From positions 31,859,610 to 31,923,609 of the forward strand of contig NC_030853.1 of the NCBI RefSeq assembly GCF_000208745.1: a DNA stretch of 64,000 bases, in the 5' to 3' direction. This stretch comes from Theobroma cacao (lineage: Eukaryota; Streptophyta; Magnoliopsida; Malvales; Malvaceae). A program made the position numbers and the translations under genes. How positions within the stretch are numbered: position 1 is the first letter of the stretch; each line of letters begins with the position of its first letter. A model generated the notes under the pieces. It saw nothing but the letters and a program-made list of their open reading frames with translations. It was not told the origin of the DNA and made no database searches. Shown piece after piece: positions 1 through 20,557 of this stretch.

Positions 1-2480
1 AATCTTTTTAATTAATTCCCAGCTGTGCTTTTTACTCCATGGATGATTATGGTATGGCCGGCTGGCTGGCTGGTGTCATAAACCACTTTTAGGATCCCAC
101 CGTAAGATTATGCATGCGTCGTCTGTTGTTAGAGGGAGAAGGAGAGGGAGTATATTTTACTCTTTGTATCATAATCATCATATTTAGTGGATTTTCAATA
201 GAATTGTGCTGACGAGGACTTGCTTATGAGTGTCAAATGATTACTAAAACCAACTGGATGTTACTTGATAGATGGGGATTAATCAATGCAAGAGGTCATA
301 TACATATACATATACATATATGTATATATATGTATATATATATAAACTCAAAAAACTTGCCAGCAATCCATGACGACTTCCATTGCTGTATGTATATCAT
401 CATCGTCATCATCACTAGCTCAACGGCAAGTTAATTATGCTGCTTTCACCGACCATGTTAGCATGACTTGAATACATTTTTATAATATATAATGTCAATG
501 TCATCTTCATAATTTTCAACATATGCTTCAAACTAAATGGCCCTTGAAATTCAGGACTTTAAATATCTATTCTCATCCAAAAAATTATTGTCAGATTAAA
601 TGTAAGGATTTAACATATCACAATGTGGATGCATTGCACAAATCACCATCAGTCCAACAGAATGACAACTGATGTGATGCGAAACGGCAACTAACCTACA
701 GCAACACCCTTTTCATTATCCCTGTTCTCCCTTCCAAGGAAATCTCCGTCCTTGTGCATTAGTTTATATAATACAATGTTTTAAAAATTAATTAATCCAT
801 CTATCTGTCTATCTCATATTTAACGATAATTATTTATAATTGTTAATTTTTTTAAATATATATATATTTGTGAGTCAAGTACATGTCATGTCACAAGAAC
901 ATGTAAAAATTGTGAGTGTGACTGTTGCTTTTGGAATTTGAATGATCTTTTTTCTTTTCAGATATGATTTATAAGCTTTTTTATTATTAGTTTATGAAAA
1001 TAAACAAGATAGCTTGTATCAGAAGAGAACAAAAATAACTTTTAGGCTCAAGAGGAGAGTTTTTAAAGTAGCAAATGAAACAAAGCCTAGGTAATTGGCC
1101 GGCACATCCGAGAGAGAGAGAGAGAGGATAAGCCGATAAGGTGGTCCTAATAAGGTGTGGTGAGACCAAAGTGCAATGGCTTGCTTTCAGCTTTCAAGGT
1201 AGAGAGACATAGATGCATCCAGCTGAGGACATCTTAACGTCAATCTGTCATACTTTTATTTTTTGGTGATTATGAATGCGGGACATTAAAAAGTGTGTAA
1301 TTAGGCATGCCATGCGAGCATTGAATATGAATGCTGCTTTAATTTTGTTTTACTGATATATTTGAAGGCAGGCAATATGGTGTGTTGTTTTCGGAACCTC
1401 CATTGACATTTTATGTCATTTTGTATCCATCCATCCACAATCGGATATTCTCTCATTTTCCATTTCTTAGTCTCAATTTATGGCCTATACCTTAATGCTT
1501 TGCTTCTCGTCTCTATGGGGAGACGACAGACAGACAACATGTTAATTGCCGTTTGTCCAATTGGATATTTTGTTTCTTCTTCGTGACCCAACTTGGCTTT
1601 GTCTAATTACTATTAATCGCTTGTTCAACTGACCTCATTATAATTAACCACGAAAGAAAAGCATTCAGGGGAAAGGCAGTTGCACCAACCCTAAAGGCCA
1701 AAGGAGAGGCTGGCTTACATTGCACTAACGTAACGTCGAACCAACCATTTTGTAGATTGTGATGAGACAACCTGAACCCAATTCTAAATTTTATTTTAGT
1801 ATGATTAGGGTGTACGCATAGTCATAGAGATGTATACAGGTACAACGTACTGCACACAAGTCCAGATTGTAGTGTAGTCACTTTCAACCCATTCAATGGT
1901 GTGCTTGTAATGGACCCATCCCGTTGTTTATCTCAAGATAGTTATTATTATATGTAATTAATCTTGACTCCACCCCTATTGACAGATAGAAAATGATTTA
2001 TTCGTGCATACCCTGTTTGGTGGTGTGATTTCCCCTCAAGTATTCATTGGTAAAGCTAGTGATTTAAGTAAATTATAGTTTTTGGTCGCTTGGTTCCAAA
2101 AACTCCTATCCCCCACCGGCAGCCGTGAAAAATCTGCATTCTTTCACCAGCAAAAAACCAAAAGAGTCAAGGCATAGACATGAAGTGCCAAGGATGGAAT
2201 AATCAAATGTTTGTTGTTTTGTGGAGAATTGGAGATACAGCAAAAGGCAAAAGCCGCTGCTGCTAGTCATAGGCAGGCACCGCTGCTGCTAGTCATAGGC
2301 AGGCAGGCAGACCCCATTAGATTTGCCCCATCGTCAGTCAGATGATCAGATGCTGACACACCTCCCCACGGGTTTCACATAACACTCTTCAACCTCAACT
2401 TGACAGACAGAGAGACACCGTTTGTGATTTAAGTTCAACACACACACAACACTTAATATTTCTTAAACTCTGTTTTAGTG
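1..2480. other. intergenic region upstream of the CHUP1-like gene
   Basis: No convincing coding sequence is visible on either strand. The stretch holds an AT dinucleotide-type microsatellite at about 297-345 and a short GA run near 1110-1126. A tandem duplication of about 25 bp lies near 2255-2310, built on CGCTGCTGCTAGTCATAGGC. The last few hundred bases probably contain the promoter and leader of the gene starting at 2571, but no TATA box stands out clearly. Confidence 0.5.
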
Positions 2481-2530
2481 TTTACGTAACCTATCTTATA
2501 ATACTAGCATTCTTTCTTGTGTTTCCAGTT

Positions 2531-2551
2531 ATGGTCACCAGGCTTTCCTGA
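2531..2551 (+). promoter_or_regulatory. possible upstream ORF in the leader of the CHUP1-like gene
   Basis: ATG GTC ACC AGG CTT TCC TGA encodes six residues and ends 19 bases before the chosen start codon. It directly follows a splice-acceptor-like TTTCCAG at about 2523-2529, so it would lie in the leader exon if the leader is spliced. Whether it is translated cannot be seen from sequence. Confidence 0.3.
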
Positions 2552-2570
2552 GAATTAAGTCAATTAAGCA

Positions 2571-5500
2571 ATGCAAGATCCAAGTTTGACCTCAATGAAG
2601 CAGCATGAAACACCAACAACCCTAAAACCAGCAGCGTGCAAGCTTACACCCATGTCGCACTTGCAGAGCACAACCCCTTCTCGCTGTAGAGTCAACTCCA
2701 AGCCTATAAATCATTCAGCAAAAGCGGAAGCAAGGCCCGAAACTGCAACTCCTCATGTCAAGGACAGCACGAAGAACAGCAGTAAGTCTCTGCTGCTGAA
2801 CAAGCCTAAATCTGGAGACCAACCACAAGTTGTGGGATCTCATCACAAGGGTAGAGTTGTGGAGCAATTTGCCCGGCCTAGGCGTCTTAACGCTAATCTT
2901 ACTAAGAAGAGCGAAGAAAGCAGAAGCGCAATAGAGAAGAATAATATTGATGAGCTGAGAGAGAAGCTAAGTTGTAGTGAGGCTTTGGTTAAAGATTTGC
3001 GGACTCAGGTGCTGGGTTTGAAGGCAGAATTGGATGGGGCACGGAGCTTGAATATGGAGCTGGAGTCTCTGAACAGAAAGCTTAACGAGGATCTTGTCGC
3101 TGCTGAAGCAAAGATAGCAGCTCTTGCAAGCCGTGACAAGGTCCAGCTGCAGGTGAGATCCTTAATATTTACTACATATGAATCTGTTATTTGCAATCAT
3201 CTGTTGCTTTTGATAAGTAGTTGTACAACATCTTATAATTCAGAAGAAAGAAAGTAACTTTTTCAAATATGGAGTGTCTTTTTAATCAGAAATTTATCTT
3301 TCTGGAAAAAAGATTTGGTATTTAATTTTCCAAAAAGATCGTTTGAAAAAGTACACGTCTCTTGAAAAATACTAGTACTCTCCTAGTTTAGATTTCTCAA
3401 ATTGCAGTCCTACAATTTCATCATCTATACGCATCTATTGAATGAAGAGGGAATCAAATGGAGATGACCAGAGCTTCAAATTCAAGGACATTCAGGAATT
3501 CATTGCCAACAAATTGGAACACCCAAAAATTACAAGGGAGGCAATCAAGGAGATAAGAACAGTTCAAACGCCATTACCCCAACCTGCTCGTTTGACAACA
3601 AAACTTGCCGGTGCAGAGCCATGTGCAAAAGCAGTTTCCTCTCCGCCACCACCGCCACCGCCACCTCGGCCCCCTGCTAAAACAACTACCACTCCAAAGG
3701 CTGATTCCTCTGTAGTGGTCCCTCTACAATGTTACAACTCATTGTCATTGACAAGGCAAGAAAGGAAAAAGTATCCTCCAGCAGCAGCAGCATGGAATCA
3801 CAACAAACCCACCGTTATTAGCGCACATAGTAGCATAGTTGGTGAAATTCAAAATCGATCAGCTCATCTGCTGGCTGTAAGCATCTATTATTTTGAGTTA
3901 AAGATATACAGCTGCTTGATTTTCTTTCTGTTGGTTGTCCCTGAAGATTAAGCTGTTATCAATTGATGATATTTTGCTAGATAAAAGCGGATGTTGAAAC
4001 AAAAGGGGAATTCATCAACAGTCTCATCCACAAAGTCTTGGCTGCAGCTCATACAGATATAGAAGATGTCCTGAAATTTGTGGATTGGCTTGACAGCGAA
4101 CTTTCGTCATTGGTAAAGTCTCAAATCTCTCTAGGTTGTTTGCTTTACCATTGATCTTAATTCGTATTCATGTCACTCTGCACAATAAGTCTTAAGTCGA
4201 TTGCCACCACCTGTATTTCAACTACTGGTTACGACTACTCCAAAGATAGCAAACAGGGGATATTAGTCTACAGTCTGTCGGCTGTTCTCAGTTCCAATAA
4301 TACATAGCAGTGGTAATCTCCTTTTTAGGACTCCATAACTAGTATATAAGTTAGTAATAATGATCATCTCAGAATCTGCAGAAAGAAATTTAAATCACAG
4401 AAGAGTTTTAGTTTGTTTTTCATTATTGTGGAAAATTATGTTTTATCACAAGAAAGTATCTTCTTGTAGTTTCTGAGAAAGGAAAAGAAATCAGAATTAT
4501 ATCTGTTGGATGAAAAGATATCTCATTTTGATAAGAAGAGAGCAATGGATATATGCTGGTCGTCTGAGGCAGTTGTACATTGGTGATGTACATTTGAGTT
4601 ATTTGTATTTGCTTGTATCCTGTTTTTACAGGCTGATGAGCGAGCAGTGTTAAAGCATTTTAAGTGGCCAGAGAGGAAAGCTGATGCCATGCGAGAAGCT
4701 GCTATTGAATATCGTGATCTAAAATTGTTGGAAAATGAGATTTCTTCATATGAGGATGATACTAGCATTCCGTGTGGAGCTGCCTTGAAGAGGCTGGCTG
4801 GCCTACTAGACAAGTAAGGGCAGAATAAACAGCAGTCTAGATTTTCATAATCTTAATTCTGACATATGTTGGTTTTAGTGAGGAAACTGAATGATTCAGT
4901 CGCCCATGTAATCATGATAGGTCGGAAAAGAGCATGCAAAGGCTTATCAAACTGAGAAACTTAGTAATGCATTCTTATCAAGAGTATAAGATTCCAATTG
5001 ATTGGATGCTTGATTCAGGAATCACGTGTAAGGTAAGCTCTTTATTGTTTCATACATTTTTTCCTTCTTCCTTTTGTCATTTTCCCCATTTCATCTTAAA
5101 GCATCATAGCAAAGCAATCAAATCTAATGAATTCGATTGGGACTGGGAGGCCGATGCAATTTCCTCATAATTTTTACTCCTTCGTAGTTCAAGTCTCTTG
5201 CTTTATAATATAGGCCTATTCAGAACGGGGAATTGGTAGTAATAATATGGGTCCTTTTCTGCCATGTGTGTAACTGAATCAGTGTGTTATGATACTTACC
5301 AGATACCTCAAGAAATTTGAACTATGGCTTGAGACTTAGGGTCATGAACTCATCACCAACTACTACTAGTTTAGGAGTGCCAGAGTGATGAGAAACGGGT
5401 CTTGTAGGCCTGGAAATTTAAACTTTCTGAGTTTCCCAGTAGCCGAAACCTCTTTTTAAGTGCTATATCAAAACAGTCTGTGAACAATTAAATATGCTCT

Positions 5501-6298
5501 ATTTGGCCTTTGGTAACTGTCCATAGAGTGAAAATAGTTTGAAGTGTCAAAAAAGAAAAAAAAAATTTTAAAGTGAGTTGAATTCTCACCTTCGATTGAA
5601 CTGCTATACATCTTTCACCATGTGAGACAGCGACCATTGTCAGTGAAGAATTTGTAATTTTGTAGATAAAGCAGGGTTCTATGAAGCTGGCCACGTTGTA
5701 CATAAAGAGGGTGGCAACGGAGCTTCAATTGGTCCGTAGTTTAGACAAGGAATCTGCTCAAGGGGCACTGCTTCTTCAAGTCATGCATTTTGCACATAAG
5801 GTTCAACAGGTAATCCTTTCAGTCCCCCTCCCCCTCCCACTCCTGAAAAGAAATCCCTGCCTTGTTAAAAAGAATAAAGAAAAAGGCAAAAAGCTCCCTT
5901 CTGTCCTTTGTTGGAAGTGAAATTGGATTGCTGAAATATAATTTGTATGTTTTCTTCTTGTATCATGACATTCAAGTATGTGCTAGAGGGTTTCTTTGGT
6001 ATGAAATCTTGTGGTGGACTTTTTAGTAGAGTTTAAAACTTTTTTCTTTGTTGAATCAATACAAGGAGGAGATCGGAACAGCAGCTTGTGCTGCTAAATA
6101 AGAACTAATGGTCCAAAATCCAGTTGTTGCATCACAAAGTGTGGTTTGAAAATATTCCTTATTTAGCTCCTGCTATGTGTGCAGTTTGCTGGAGGTCTTG
6201 ATTCAGAAACATTGTGTGCTTTTGAAGAGATTAGGCAGTGCATTCCAAGACACCTGGTAGGATCCAAAGAATTGTTGGCCGGAATAGCCTCCCCATGA
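2571..6298 (+). CDS. CHUP1-like protein (chloroplast unusual positioning family)
   Basis: The seven-exon model is 2571-3152, 3448-3876, 3981-4112, 4632-4813, 4921-5032, 5666-5809 and 6185-6298. All junctions are GT-AG and in phase, giving 564 aa. Residues about 115-194 form a charged heptad-like coiled coil (IDELREKL through AKIAALASRD). A run of eight prolines followed by RPP sits near residues 260-270, resembling the profilin/actin-related proline motif of CHUP1. Residues about 338-527 are the conserved C-terminal helical domain (FINSLIHKVL, LKFVDWLDSEL, LKHFKWPERKADA, VMHFAHKVQQFAGG). Family members act in actin-linked chloroplast positioning or cortical cytoskeleton organisation. This shorter form lacks the long N-terminal part of CHUP1, so a chloroplast role is not assured. 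The acceptor of exon 2 (3446-3447) is the weakest junction: it was chosen because a TGA lies in frame just upstream. Confidence 0.85.
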
Positions 6299-7916
6299 AG
6301 TTTTACTGATCGGAATGTGAGTTTAGTTGAATCCAAAGAATTGTTGGCTCCAGTAGATTCCATGTTGTAAAAATGAAAGATTTTACCATTTACATTTTAA
6401 TTTTTTTATATAAAAATAAATAAAAAATATAAATAGTAAAAGTATTTACTAATGGGAAGCTAAGTGTATGTAAAGTTATATAGCTACTACATAGATTTGG
6501 TTTGTTGAACATTAAGTGTATGACCAGTTGTCCTCCGTGGAATGAGTAGTGGTATTTGTGGAAACATTTTTCCAACAGCTGCAAGAAAAGAAAAAGCTCT
6601 GGGATAATATGGATGGAGAAACAGACGGTGCATTGAATGTAAATTCAGAAGGATGTAGCATATTACTCTGCCGTGAATGTGAGTATAGAATATATATGTA
6701 GCATATTATCAGGGTACCTTAATTCGGAAACTAGGTTCATATCTACATGCATTTCTAGCTGTATTGGCCGTTGGGTTTAACTAACATAAGTTGACTATAA
6801 TTTGGAAAATGCAGTTGAAATTTGGTTGTTTAGCAAGTTTTTGATACTTGGTACCTTTGATGCTTTTGAATCCATATTCATTTTCATTTTTCAAGTGAAA
6901 GATAGAATAGACAGAAAGTACATTACCATAACACAGACAAGTGCAGAGCAACGCTTAAGCAACTATATAAACGGAACTTCTCTTGCCACTATACAAGGAG
7001 TTCCTTTTCGCGAACTGACTTCTGATTTCTTAACAAGAATTTACAACATTTTTATGTCAAACTGTATTACCTAGCATCATTTATCACCAACATCAAGATG
7101 AATTCAGCTTCTCAGGTAAATCTTAATTAGATTTCAAAATCCAAATCTATATCCCACCTTGAACGGGCAATTATATATTTTCAAGTAAAATCATTGCAAC
7201 ATTTGATTTACTAAGTAAAAGATCATTGAGCTTCAATATAATTCATCTTGCAATTTGCACATGGAATAAAACTAGGTGAACTTCTTTGGATTATCTCTAG
7301 TTCTGGAACTTGAAATACTTCTGCGACAATGGATGCCATTAGGCACCAGCAAGTCAAGTAGATTAGCAAAGGCTTCTTAGGTTCCACAACGTTCTTTGTT
7401 GCTTGGATGACTATATTAGTTAAGCTTCCCACTCTTCGAAGGCTTAAAAGCAGGGGGATTGGTCTTTCTAGCTTTTAACTATTTCTTGTGCCACCAAGAG
7501 GATGAGCTTAGAGACATTCATTTTATACTTGCAGATACACCCAGCAAATTTGGGTAAAAGTTCTTAAAGATTCCTCGCTCTATTAAATTCTCTGAAAGGC
7601 AAATCACTAAGAGTTGCTACTCTCGAGATTGCTTGCAGAATGCTTGGAGTGCTTATATACATTCCTTATACAAATAGAAATGCTTTGCTTTAATCTGGTC
7701 TTGCTTGGGATGTTGTAGATCATTAATCTTGTATATAGAATACAGGTAGATAATTGTATTTGTATAATGGCACGTTGTCATATTGGTTGTACAGCTTGTG
7801 TCTTAAGTCTGTAACAGGTTCTACCCTGCTTCTTTTAGGACAATAGAATCTTCAAAAAAAAAAAAAAATCCTTGTCTTGTTTCCTATGGTTACTTTTTGC
7901 TTTTTGTAGTCTAGTC
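6299..7916. other. downstream region of the CHUP1-like gene with possible alternative last exon
   Basis: The likely 3' UTR comes first. TCCAAAGAATTGTTGGC occurs at about 6263 and again near 6334, a short direct repeat spanning the stop codon. An acceptor at 6578 opens a 40-codon frame (6579-6701, LQEKKKLWDNMDGETDG...). It would join in phase to a donor inside the last exon (after AGACACCTG, GTAGGA). This could be an alternative C-terminus or chance. The rest to 7916 shows no supported gene, only a poly-A run at about 7854-7868. Confidence 0.4.
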
Positions 7917-8277
7917 TATATACAGGCGAAAAAATGAGCGCCCTCTGGGTTTCCCCCGGGCATTCATTGAAAACCAGCACCTTGGCATTGGAGCCCCACC
8001 ATCTTGAACCACATGCACCACGAGAAATTTCGCGGAGTGTTCCAAAACAGAAGGAAGGAATGACTTTGGAAACCTCTGTCTTTGTCAGTATTCGCCCCCA
8101 GTACACTCAACTCCTGTCAATAAGGTGAGCTGAATGGCGAGAAAAGAGAGTTGCTCATCAGTCATTACACTCAAAACTGTTTATCTTCGGTCTTTTCCTC
8201 AGCTTTTGTTACGTTGAAGCCTTTTCTTCTATACTCTTTGCTGATCCTGCTTCCCCCTTAAGCTTGCTTAGTCTCAG
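7917..8277 (+). promoter_or_regulatory. TATA box and leader exon of the first aspartic proteinase gene
   Basis: TATATA at 7917-7922 lies about 30 bases before a less AT-rich stretch that ends at a donor, CTCAG|GTATCA, at 8277/8278. An acceptor, GACACAG, ends at 8970, 14 bases before the ATG at 8985. This gives a spliced leader with an intron of 8278-8970. The downstream paralogue has the same design. An open frame from 7934 (64 codons) runs through this leader. It is probably incidental, but it would begin close to the predicted transcription start. Confidence 0.45.
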
Positions 8278-8984
8278 GTATCATCACCACAACCTTGCTA
8301 TCAATTCATTATCTATATGTTAATTTGTACTCTGATACAATAAACAAAATGCCGACATCTTGTTAGCCACATAAGTCGTATGATTCTTTTTGATAATAAC
8401 TATTTATGGGTTTATTTGCCTTCCAGAGCGCTCCTTGTGTTTTTATTTATAGGGACTACTTGTAACCTCTGGCAAACCTAGACGTAGCTTACAAAATATC
8501 ATCATCTTGTTAACTGCATGCCACAGAATGTTTGTTCTGTTTGGGATAGGAATGTTTGTTCTGTTTGGGATAGGACTTAGTGGGAATTGATCTTGTAGAA
8601 GAGGTACCCAGTTTACCTTCTTTTTTTTATCCTTTTTGTTTTCATTTGATAGTGTTGTGCAATAGCCCTGAAACCGTGACTCATACAACAAAAAATTAAG
8701 TATGAAAGAGAACAAAATCAAACGCAGACGAACACAAACAATTTACATGGTTCAACATAAGAGTTCCTCCCACCAGCAGGCAGGAATGGATGACAGAGAA
8801 TTTCCTCATTTAGAAATACGAGATTACAACAATATGTCACAGGCTTTTATTACATCCTTTTCTATGACCTTTCAACACACTCCGTGTATGAATGTCATGA
8901 TTTAATAAAATTTGTATATGCTATTTTCTTTGTCTGATAGTAGAGTTGTTTTCTTACCCGATGGACACAGGATACCTTGTATAA

Positions 8985-13374
<4,390 letters not shown>

Positions 13375-14436
13375 AGAATGATCCAGCGCTCTTTAATTTG
13401 CAAGATGAATGAATGGTTGAGTATGAATAGATGATGGACGTCGATGAATGGATAATAAATTGCTATATTATACTTGTGATGTTGTATTAATGTATTGATG
13501 TGCTAGGCAACGTGTTATCCTTTACTTGCTGCATCCCAAATTGAAGGGAAAAGATTTTCAGGAGGTAGTTTATAGATATATCAACTTTATTGCCCCATCT
13601 ATTATATTTTTGCTCAGCAACTTTATTGCCATATTGGCACCTGGACTTCAGCATTCAGCCTCCAATCACATTTCTATACTGAAAAATTTTGTTCAGTAAA
13701 TCAAAAAAATGAGACTATGATCAGATGGTGGTTGATCCAGAGAGGAAGCATCCGCGTCGTCAGTGTCAGTGTCATTGTATTGCTTTGCTCAAGGTGGTTA
13801 AGAAAAACCTAAACAGCGGCTGACAAGACAAGAGAATTCTTCCAAAACAGCATTTAGAGATGTTAGTTCATAGCCGGACAAAGCTTGTACATTAATTAAA
13901 TTAAAAGCCGGTTGCTTGAGCTGCTTATACTCTTTAAAAATCGACCAACTTCACCTACACGCAGTTTTTATTTTCTCGAGTTTTAGATTGTCTTGTCTAG
14001 TGGCAAACTATACGTCCATCTACAATTAGGTAACTAGCTACCTGGTTCGTATGAGGAATCAAGTGCTCAACTCGCGTTAAGGCCATATCAACGTTGGAAC
14101 TTGAACATAAACTGAACTGAAATAGAGTCAAATGCTTATACATGTTGACCCAGGATATTTGTACAAGGAATACAAAGAGGGCCGACGGGGGGACCTGCAA
14201 AAGGAGGGAGATCAAGAGTACCCGGAACGAGCAATATAGCTGTAAGCTGTGCCATCAGCGACCTCCTAAAATTGAATACTGTCCTGTTGTAAATTAAGAT
14301 GAACAAGGCAATCTTCCATTTTGTACAAACTCACTTATCTGCTCTGCACTGCACGCATGTTGCTTTGCCAAGCCCATACTCATAATGGCAGTTATTGGAA
14401 ACTACGTGGTAGTTTCGCGGGCAGAGCAGAAAGGTC
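13375..14436. other. intergenic spacer between the two proteinase genes
   Basis: This stretch contains the 3' UTR of the upstream gene and the presumed promoter of the downstream one. No open frame with recognisable protein similarity and no transposon ends were seen. Confidence 0.5.
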
Positions 14437-14986
14437 GTGAATGAGGGACTATTTCTTTCAAGTACTGCCGTCACAACTCATCTCTTCCTCCTTAAAGGAG
14501 CAACAGCAACCACAAAAAGAAACATTTTGGCAGCTCACTCCCTCCTCTCCCCTCCCCTGCTTAATGAATTTTGCGAATCTGTTCACCAGAATTTGCCTTC
14601 CAAACTCTCATCACCCTCAGGTATGAACTTCCTAATTATTTCTCACAACCCTAAACCGTCCTTTTATTAATATATACATACTTCGGGTTAACAGGGATAT
14701 TCTAATCTTATTCTTATATTTATCGCTTCATGATTTTGCATTCTCTCTCTTGCATTAAGATGCCGTGTCATTCTACTTTTGTCTGTAAGCTACTGTGTAA
14801 TATGAATAGTGGCCAAGAGTTCTAATGCTACCAGGTGTAGGTAACTAAATCAATTAATTGAAGCTGTTAAAATAAATAATGAGAAGCCTCTGTATTGTAC
14901 ATCCTTCTGCAAAAGCTTTACATGACATATAAATTTCTTCTGTTATTATACGCTTTCTACTAAAGCTTGTCTTAATTTTATTTTAG
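14437..14986 (+). promoter_or_regulatory. leader exon and leader intron of the second aspartic proteinase gene
   Basis: A CT-rich leader exon ends at CACCCTCAG|GTATGA (donor at 14621). An acceptor, TTTTATTTTAG, ends at 14986, 18 bases before the ATG at 15005. The arrangement matches the leader intron inferred for the upstream copy. Open frames in this exon (for example from 14437) look like leader sequence rather than coding sequence. The transcription start was not located. Confidence 0.45.
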
Positions 14987-14998
14987 GCCCGAACATAA

Positions 14999-17926
<2,928 letters not shown>

Positions 17927-18198
17927 TCCTAACTGGATTTCCCCAGCCTCCATATTTGCTCACGTTAATCCACAGACGGATAACCAAGGATGCATCACTT
18001 GTTAGATTCTATATGCATTTGCCCATTCTGCTTCAAATGTCTTGTGTAAAGGTTAATATGTCAGTGTTCTACTTAAATAAGTTCTCCTATAATATAACAA
18101 TAAAAAAAGGATGAAATTATTTATATATATATATATATATATAACAAAATAAAATATTTTATATCATTTTTTATACTCGAGTATTTGACTCACTAATT
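17927..18198. other. 3' flank of the proteinase pair with TA microsatellite
   Basis: The probable 3' UTR is followed by a TA repeat at about 18121-18143. Nothing else is recognisable. Confidence 0.5.
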
Positions 18199-18700
18199 GA
18201 CGTATAATCTTCTTACTTAAAAGGTAATGCCCATTGGTATCCCTTTCTATTATAATGTCATAACGGTATTTTAATGCCAATTATTGTTGCTATCATCACA
18301 ACAATAACCCCATTTCCCTTTCAGTTTTCACAATTGATTCCTCTTCTTAATCTAAATACTGTTCGAAGATGATGAAATCCTTTGCCCCCTCCACGGCCAT
18401 TGGTACCTTTTTATTATAATGCCAAGTGTCCATTTACCTCATGTACAGAGAACGGTAATTTAATGCCAATTGTTGTTGCTGTCATTACAACAATAACCGC
18501 ATTTCCCTTTCAGTTTTTACAATTAATTCCTCCTTTTATTCTAAATTAGTTTCTCTTCTTATTTTAAATACGGTCGGAAGAAGATGAAAACAACGTAAAG
18601 AATACAAGGGAATGTTAGTGCATTCTCATTAATGAATAAAGAGTATAAGGTTTTTACATACAGTTGCTTTTCAACTAATCAAGAAAATAGGGAATTCTTA
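18199..18700. repeat. two degenerate tandem copies of a repeat that includes a copia LTR edge
   Basis: A segment beginning CCCATTGGTATCC (about 18230) recurs from about 18396 (GCCATTGGTACC). Shared blocks include AATGCCAATTRTTGTTGCTR, CATTTCCCTTTCAG and CTAAATACTGT..GAAGATGATGAAA. The second copy continues with about 130 bp that match the minus-strand copia LTR at 22186-22526 (TCATTAATGAATAAAG, CAGTTGCTTTTCAACTAATC). It stops where the inverted-repeat element begins at about 18707. Confidence 0.6.
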
Positions 18701-19152
18701 TATGTTAAAAGACCTTTCCAGTTCATGTACTTTCAATTTTATTTAATTTAATCTCTATACTCAAAATAGAAGTAATTTAGTCTCTTAATTTTAAAAATTG
18801 TGTCAATTTAGTCCCTCCTCCCAACGGCATCCAATTTTACCGTTAAAGGATGACATCAATATTGATGTCAGCGATGACATCAACGTTGACATATCATATT
18901 TTGATGACATGGCATGCCACGTGGCACGCTACAATGACATGGCAGTGCTAACGTGGCATTGACATGCTAACACGTCAATGTCACGTGCTAGATCAAAAAA
19001 ATTTCAAAAAAAAAATTATCATATCATAGGAACTAAATTGAACAAAAATATATAATATATAGATTAAATTGAATAAAATTTAGATGTTGAGGGACTAAAT
19101 TAAAAAAAAATATTTGAGAAATACAAATCTTTAAGTAAATTATTGATTTGCT

Positions 19153-20320
19153 TAGGGATGTCAACGAGTACCTTATTATAGGGTACTTATGAGTACTTGA
19201 TCCGGTTACACCTGGTTAGGGTACTCCATAAACGGTTTTGGGTAGGGTTTGGATAGTGATTTCACTATCTGAATCAAGTTTGGGTAGGGTTCGGGTACCA
19301 CCCATTGGGTACCTGTTACCCGAACTTGATTACTATTTATAAATATTTTATTATTATTTTAATAATTAAATTAAAATTTTACAATTTTTACCAACTTTAC
19401 AAGCAATTTTTTTGGTTAAAAACTAACAAATATATGAAAAGTATGGTTACTCTAATTATTAATATGATGACATTAATATATTTAAATTAAAAAATTATTA
19501 GATTATTAATTATGTTTCAATAATTTGAATATTATTTTATATTATAAAGGAATATAATTACTATTATATATATACTTTTAATATAAATATATTTACTTTC
19601 TATTTTGTATTAACATTACAAAAATTATGACTTATAAAATTATTAATTATAATATATATACGATTATTTATATAATCTTATAATATATATACTTAAAGAA
19701 AGCTTTTGAGATTAGAATGGTTTTGGAACTTAAATGTCTTTTTTTAATTTCATGAAATTAAGAACAAATCCTTATAATTAATTAAATTAACTCATGAAAC
19801 TATTATTATTAATTAACTTGTAATGTATTTTAATATATATAATTTATATATTGTGTTAATTTATGAGGAATATAATTACTATTTTATATATTAAAATATT
19901 TTTTATGTATGCGTGTGTGTATATATATATACTTTAAATATAAATATATTTACTTTTTATTTTGTATTAACATTACAAAAATTATAACTTATAAAATTAT
20001 TAATTACAGTATATATATATTTGTTTATATAAACTTATAACATATAAATCTAAAAGGAAGTTATGAGATTAGAAAAGTTAATTGGGTAATTGAGTACCCA
20101 TTAAGAAGATTTTAATAATTTTTTTATTTAATCGGGTATTTAAACGGGTATTTAAACGGATTAGGGTAATTATAGGGTAGTGGGAATGTATTAGGATTAG
20201 GGTTAGGGTAATAATTTTTAAATTATTCGGATAATTAATAGGTTTAGAGTATTTGATTTTTAATAGGGTTAGGGTTTAGGACATCGAAATTAACAAGTAC
20301 CCTACCCGTTGACATCCCTA
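19153..20320. mobile_element. nested hAT-type non-autonomous transposon with 8-bp target duplication
   Basis: The element starts TAGGGATGTCAACG and ends CGTTGACATCCCTA, perfect 14-bp terminal inverted repeats of the hAT type. It is flanked by GATTTGCT (19145-19152) and GATATGCT (20321-20328), an 8-bp duplication with one mismatch. The opposite arm of the host inverted-repeat element holds the matching empty site (GATATGCT once, read on the minus strand near 21655). Repeated GGGTA and GGGTTAGGG motifs lie just inside both ends. There is no open reading frame of note. Confidence 0.85.
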
Positions 20321-20371
20321 GATATGCTTATTAATAAACTAAATATTTAAGTGTAAAAGATTTATGATGTT

Positions 20372-20410
<39 letters not shown>

Positions 20411-20557
20411 NNNNNNNNNNNNNNNNNNNNNNNNNNNNNNNNNNNNNNNNNNNNNNNNNNNNNNNNNNNNNNNNNNNNNNNNNNNNNNNNNNNNNNNNNN
20501 NNNNNNNNNNNNNNNNNNNNNNNNNNNNNNNNNNNNNNNNNNNNNNNNNNNNNNNNN
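20411..20557. other. assembly gap
   Basis: A run of N lies within a TA dinucleotide tract. An open frame spanning it is meaningless. Confidence 0.95.

Noticed and set aside
7852..8128. Open frames on both strands in a less AT-rich stretch
   Set aside because: The stretch fits a TATA-driven leader exon of the proteinase gene, and neither translation resembles a known family.
14437..14670. 77-codon open frame between the proteinase genes
   Set aside because: It lies in the inferred leader exon and crosses the leader donor at 14620/14621; no protein similarity.
20170..20280. Telomere-like GGGTTAGGG repeats
   Set aside because: They are few, interspersed and part of the terminal region of a hAT-type element with a matching inverted end, so not an interstitial telomere.
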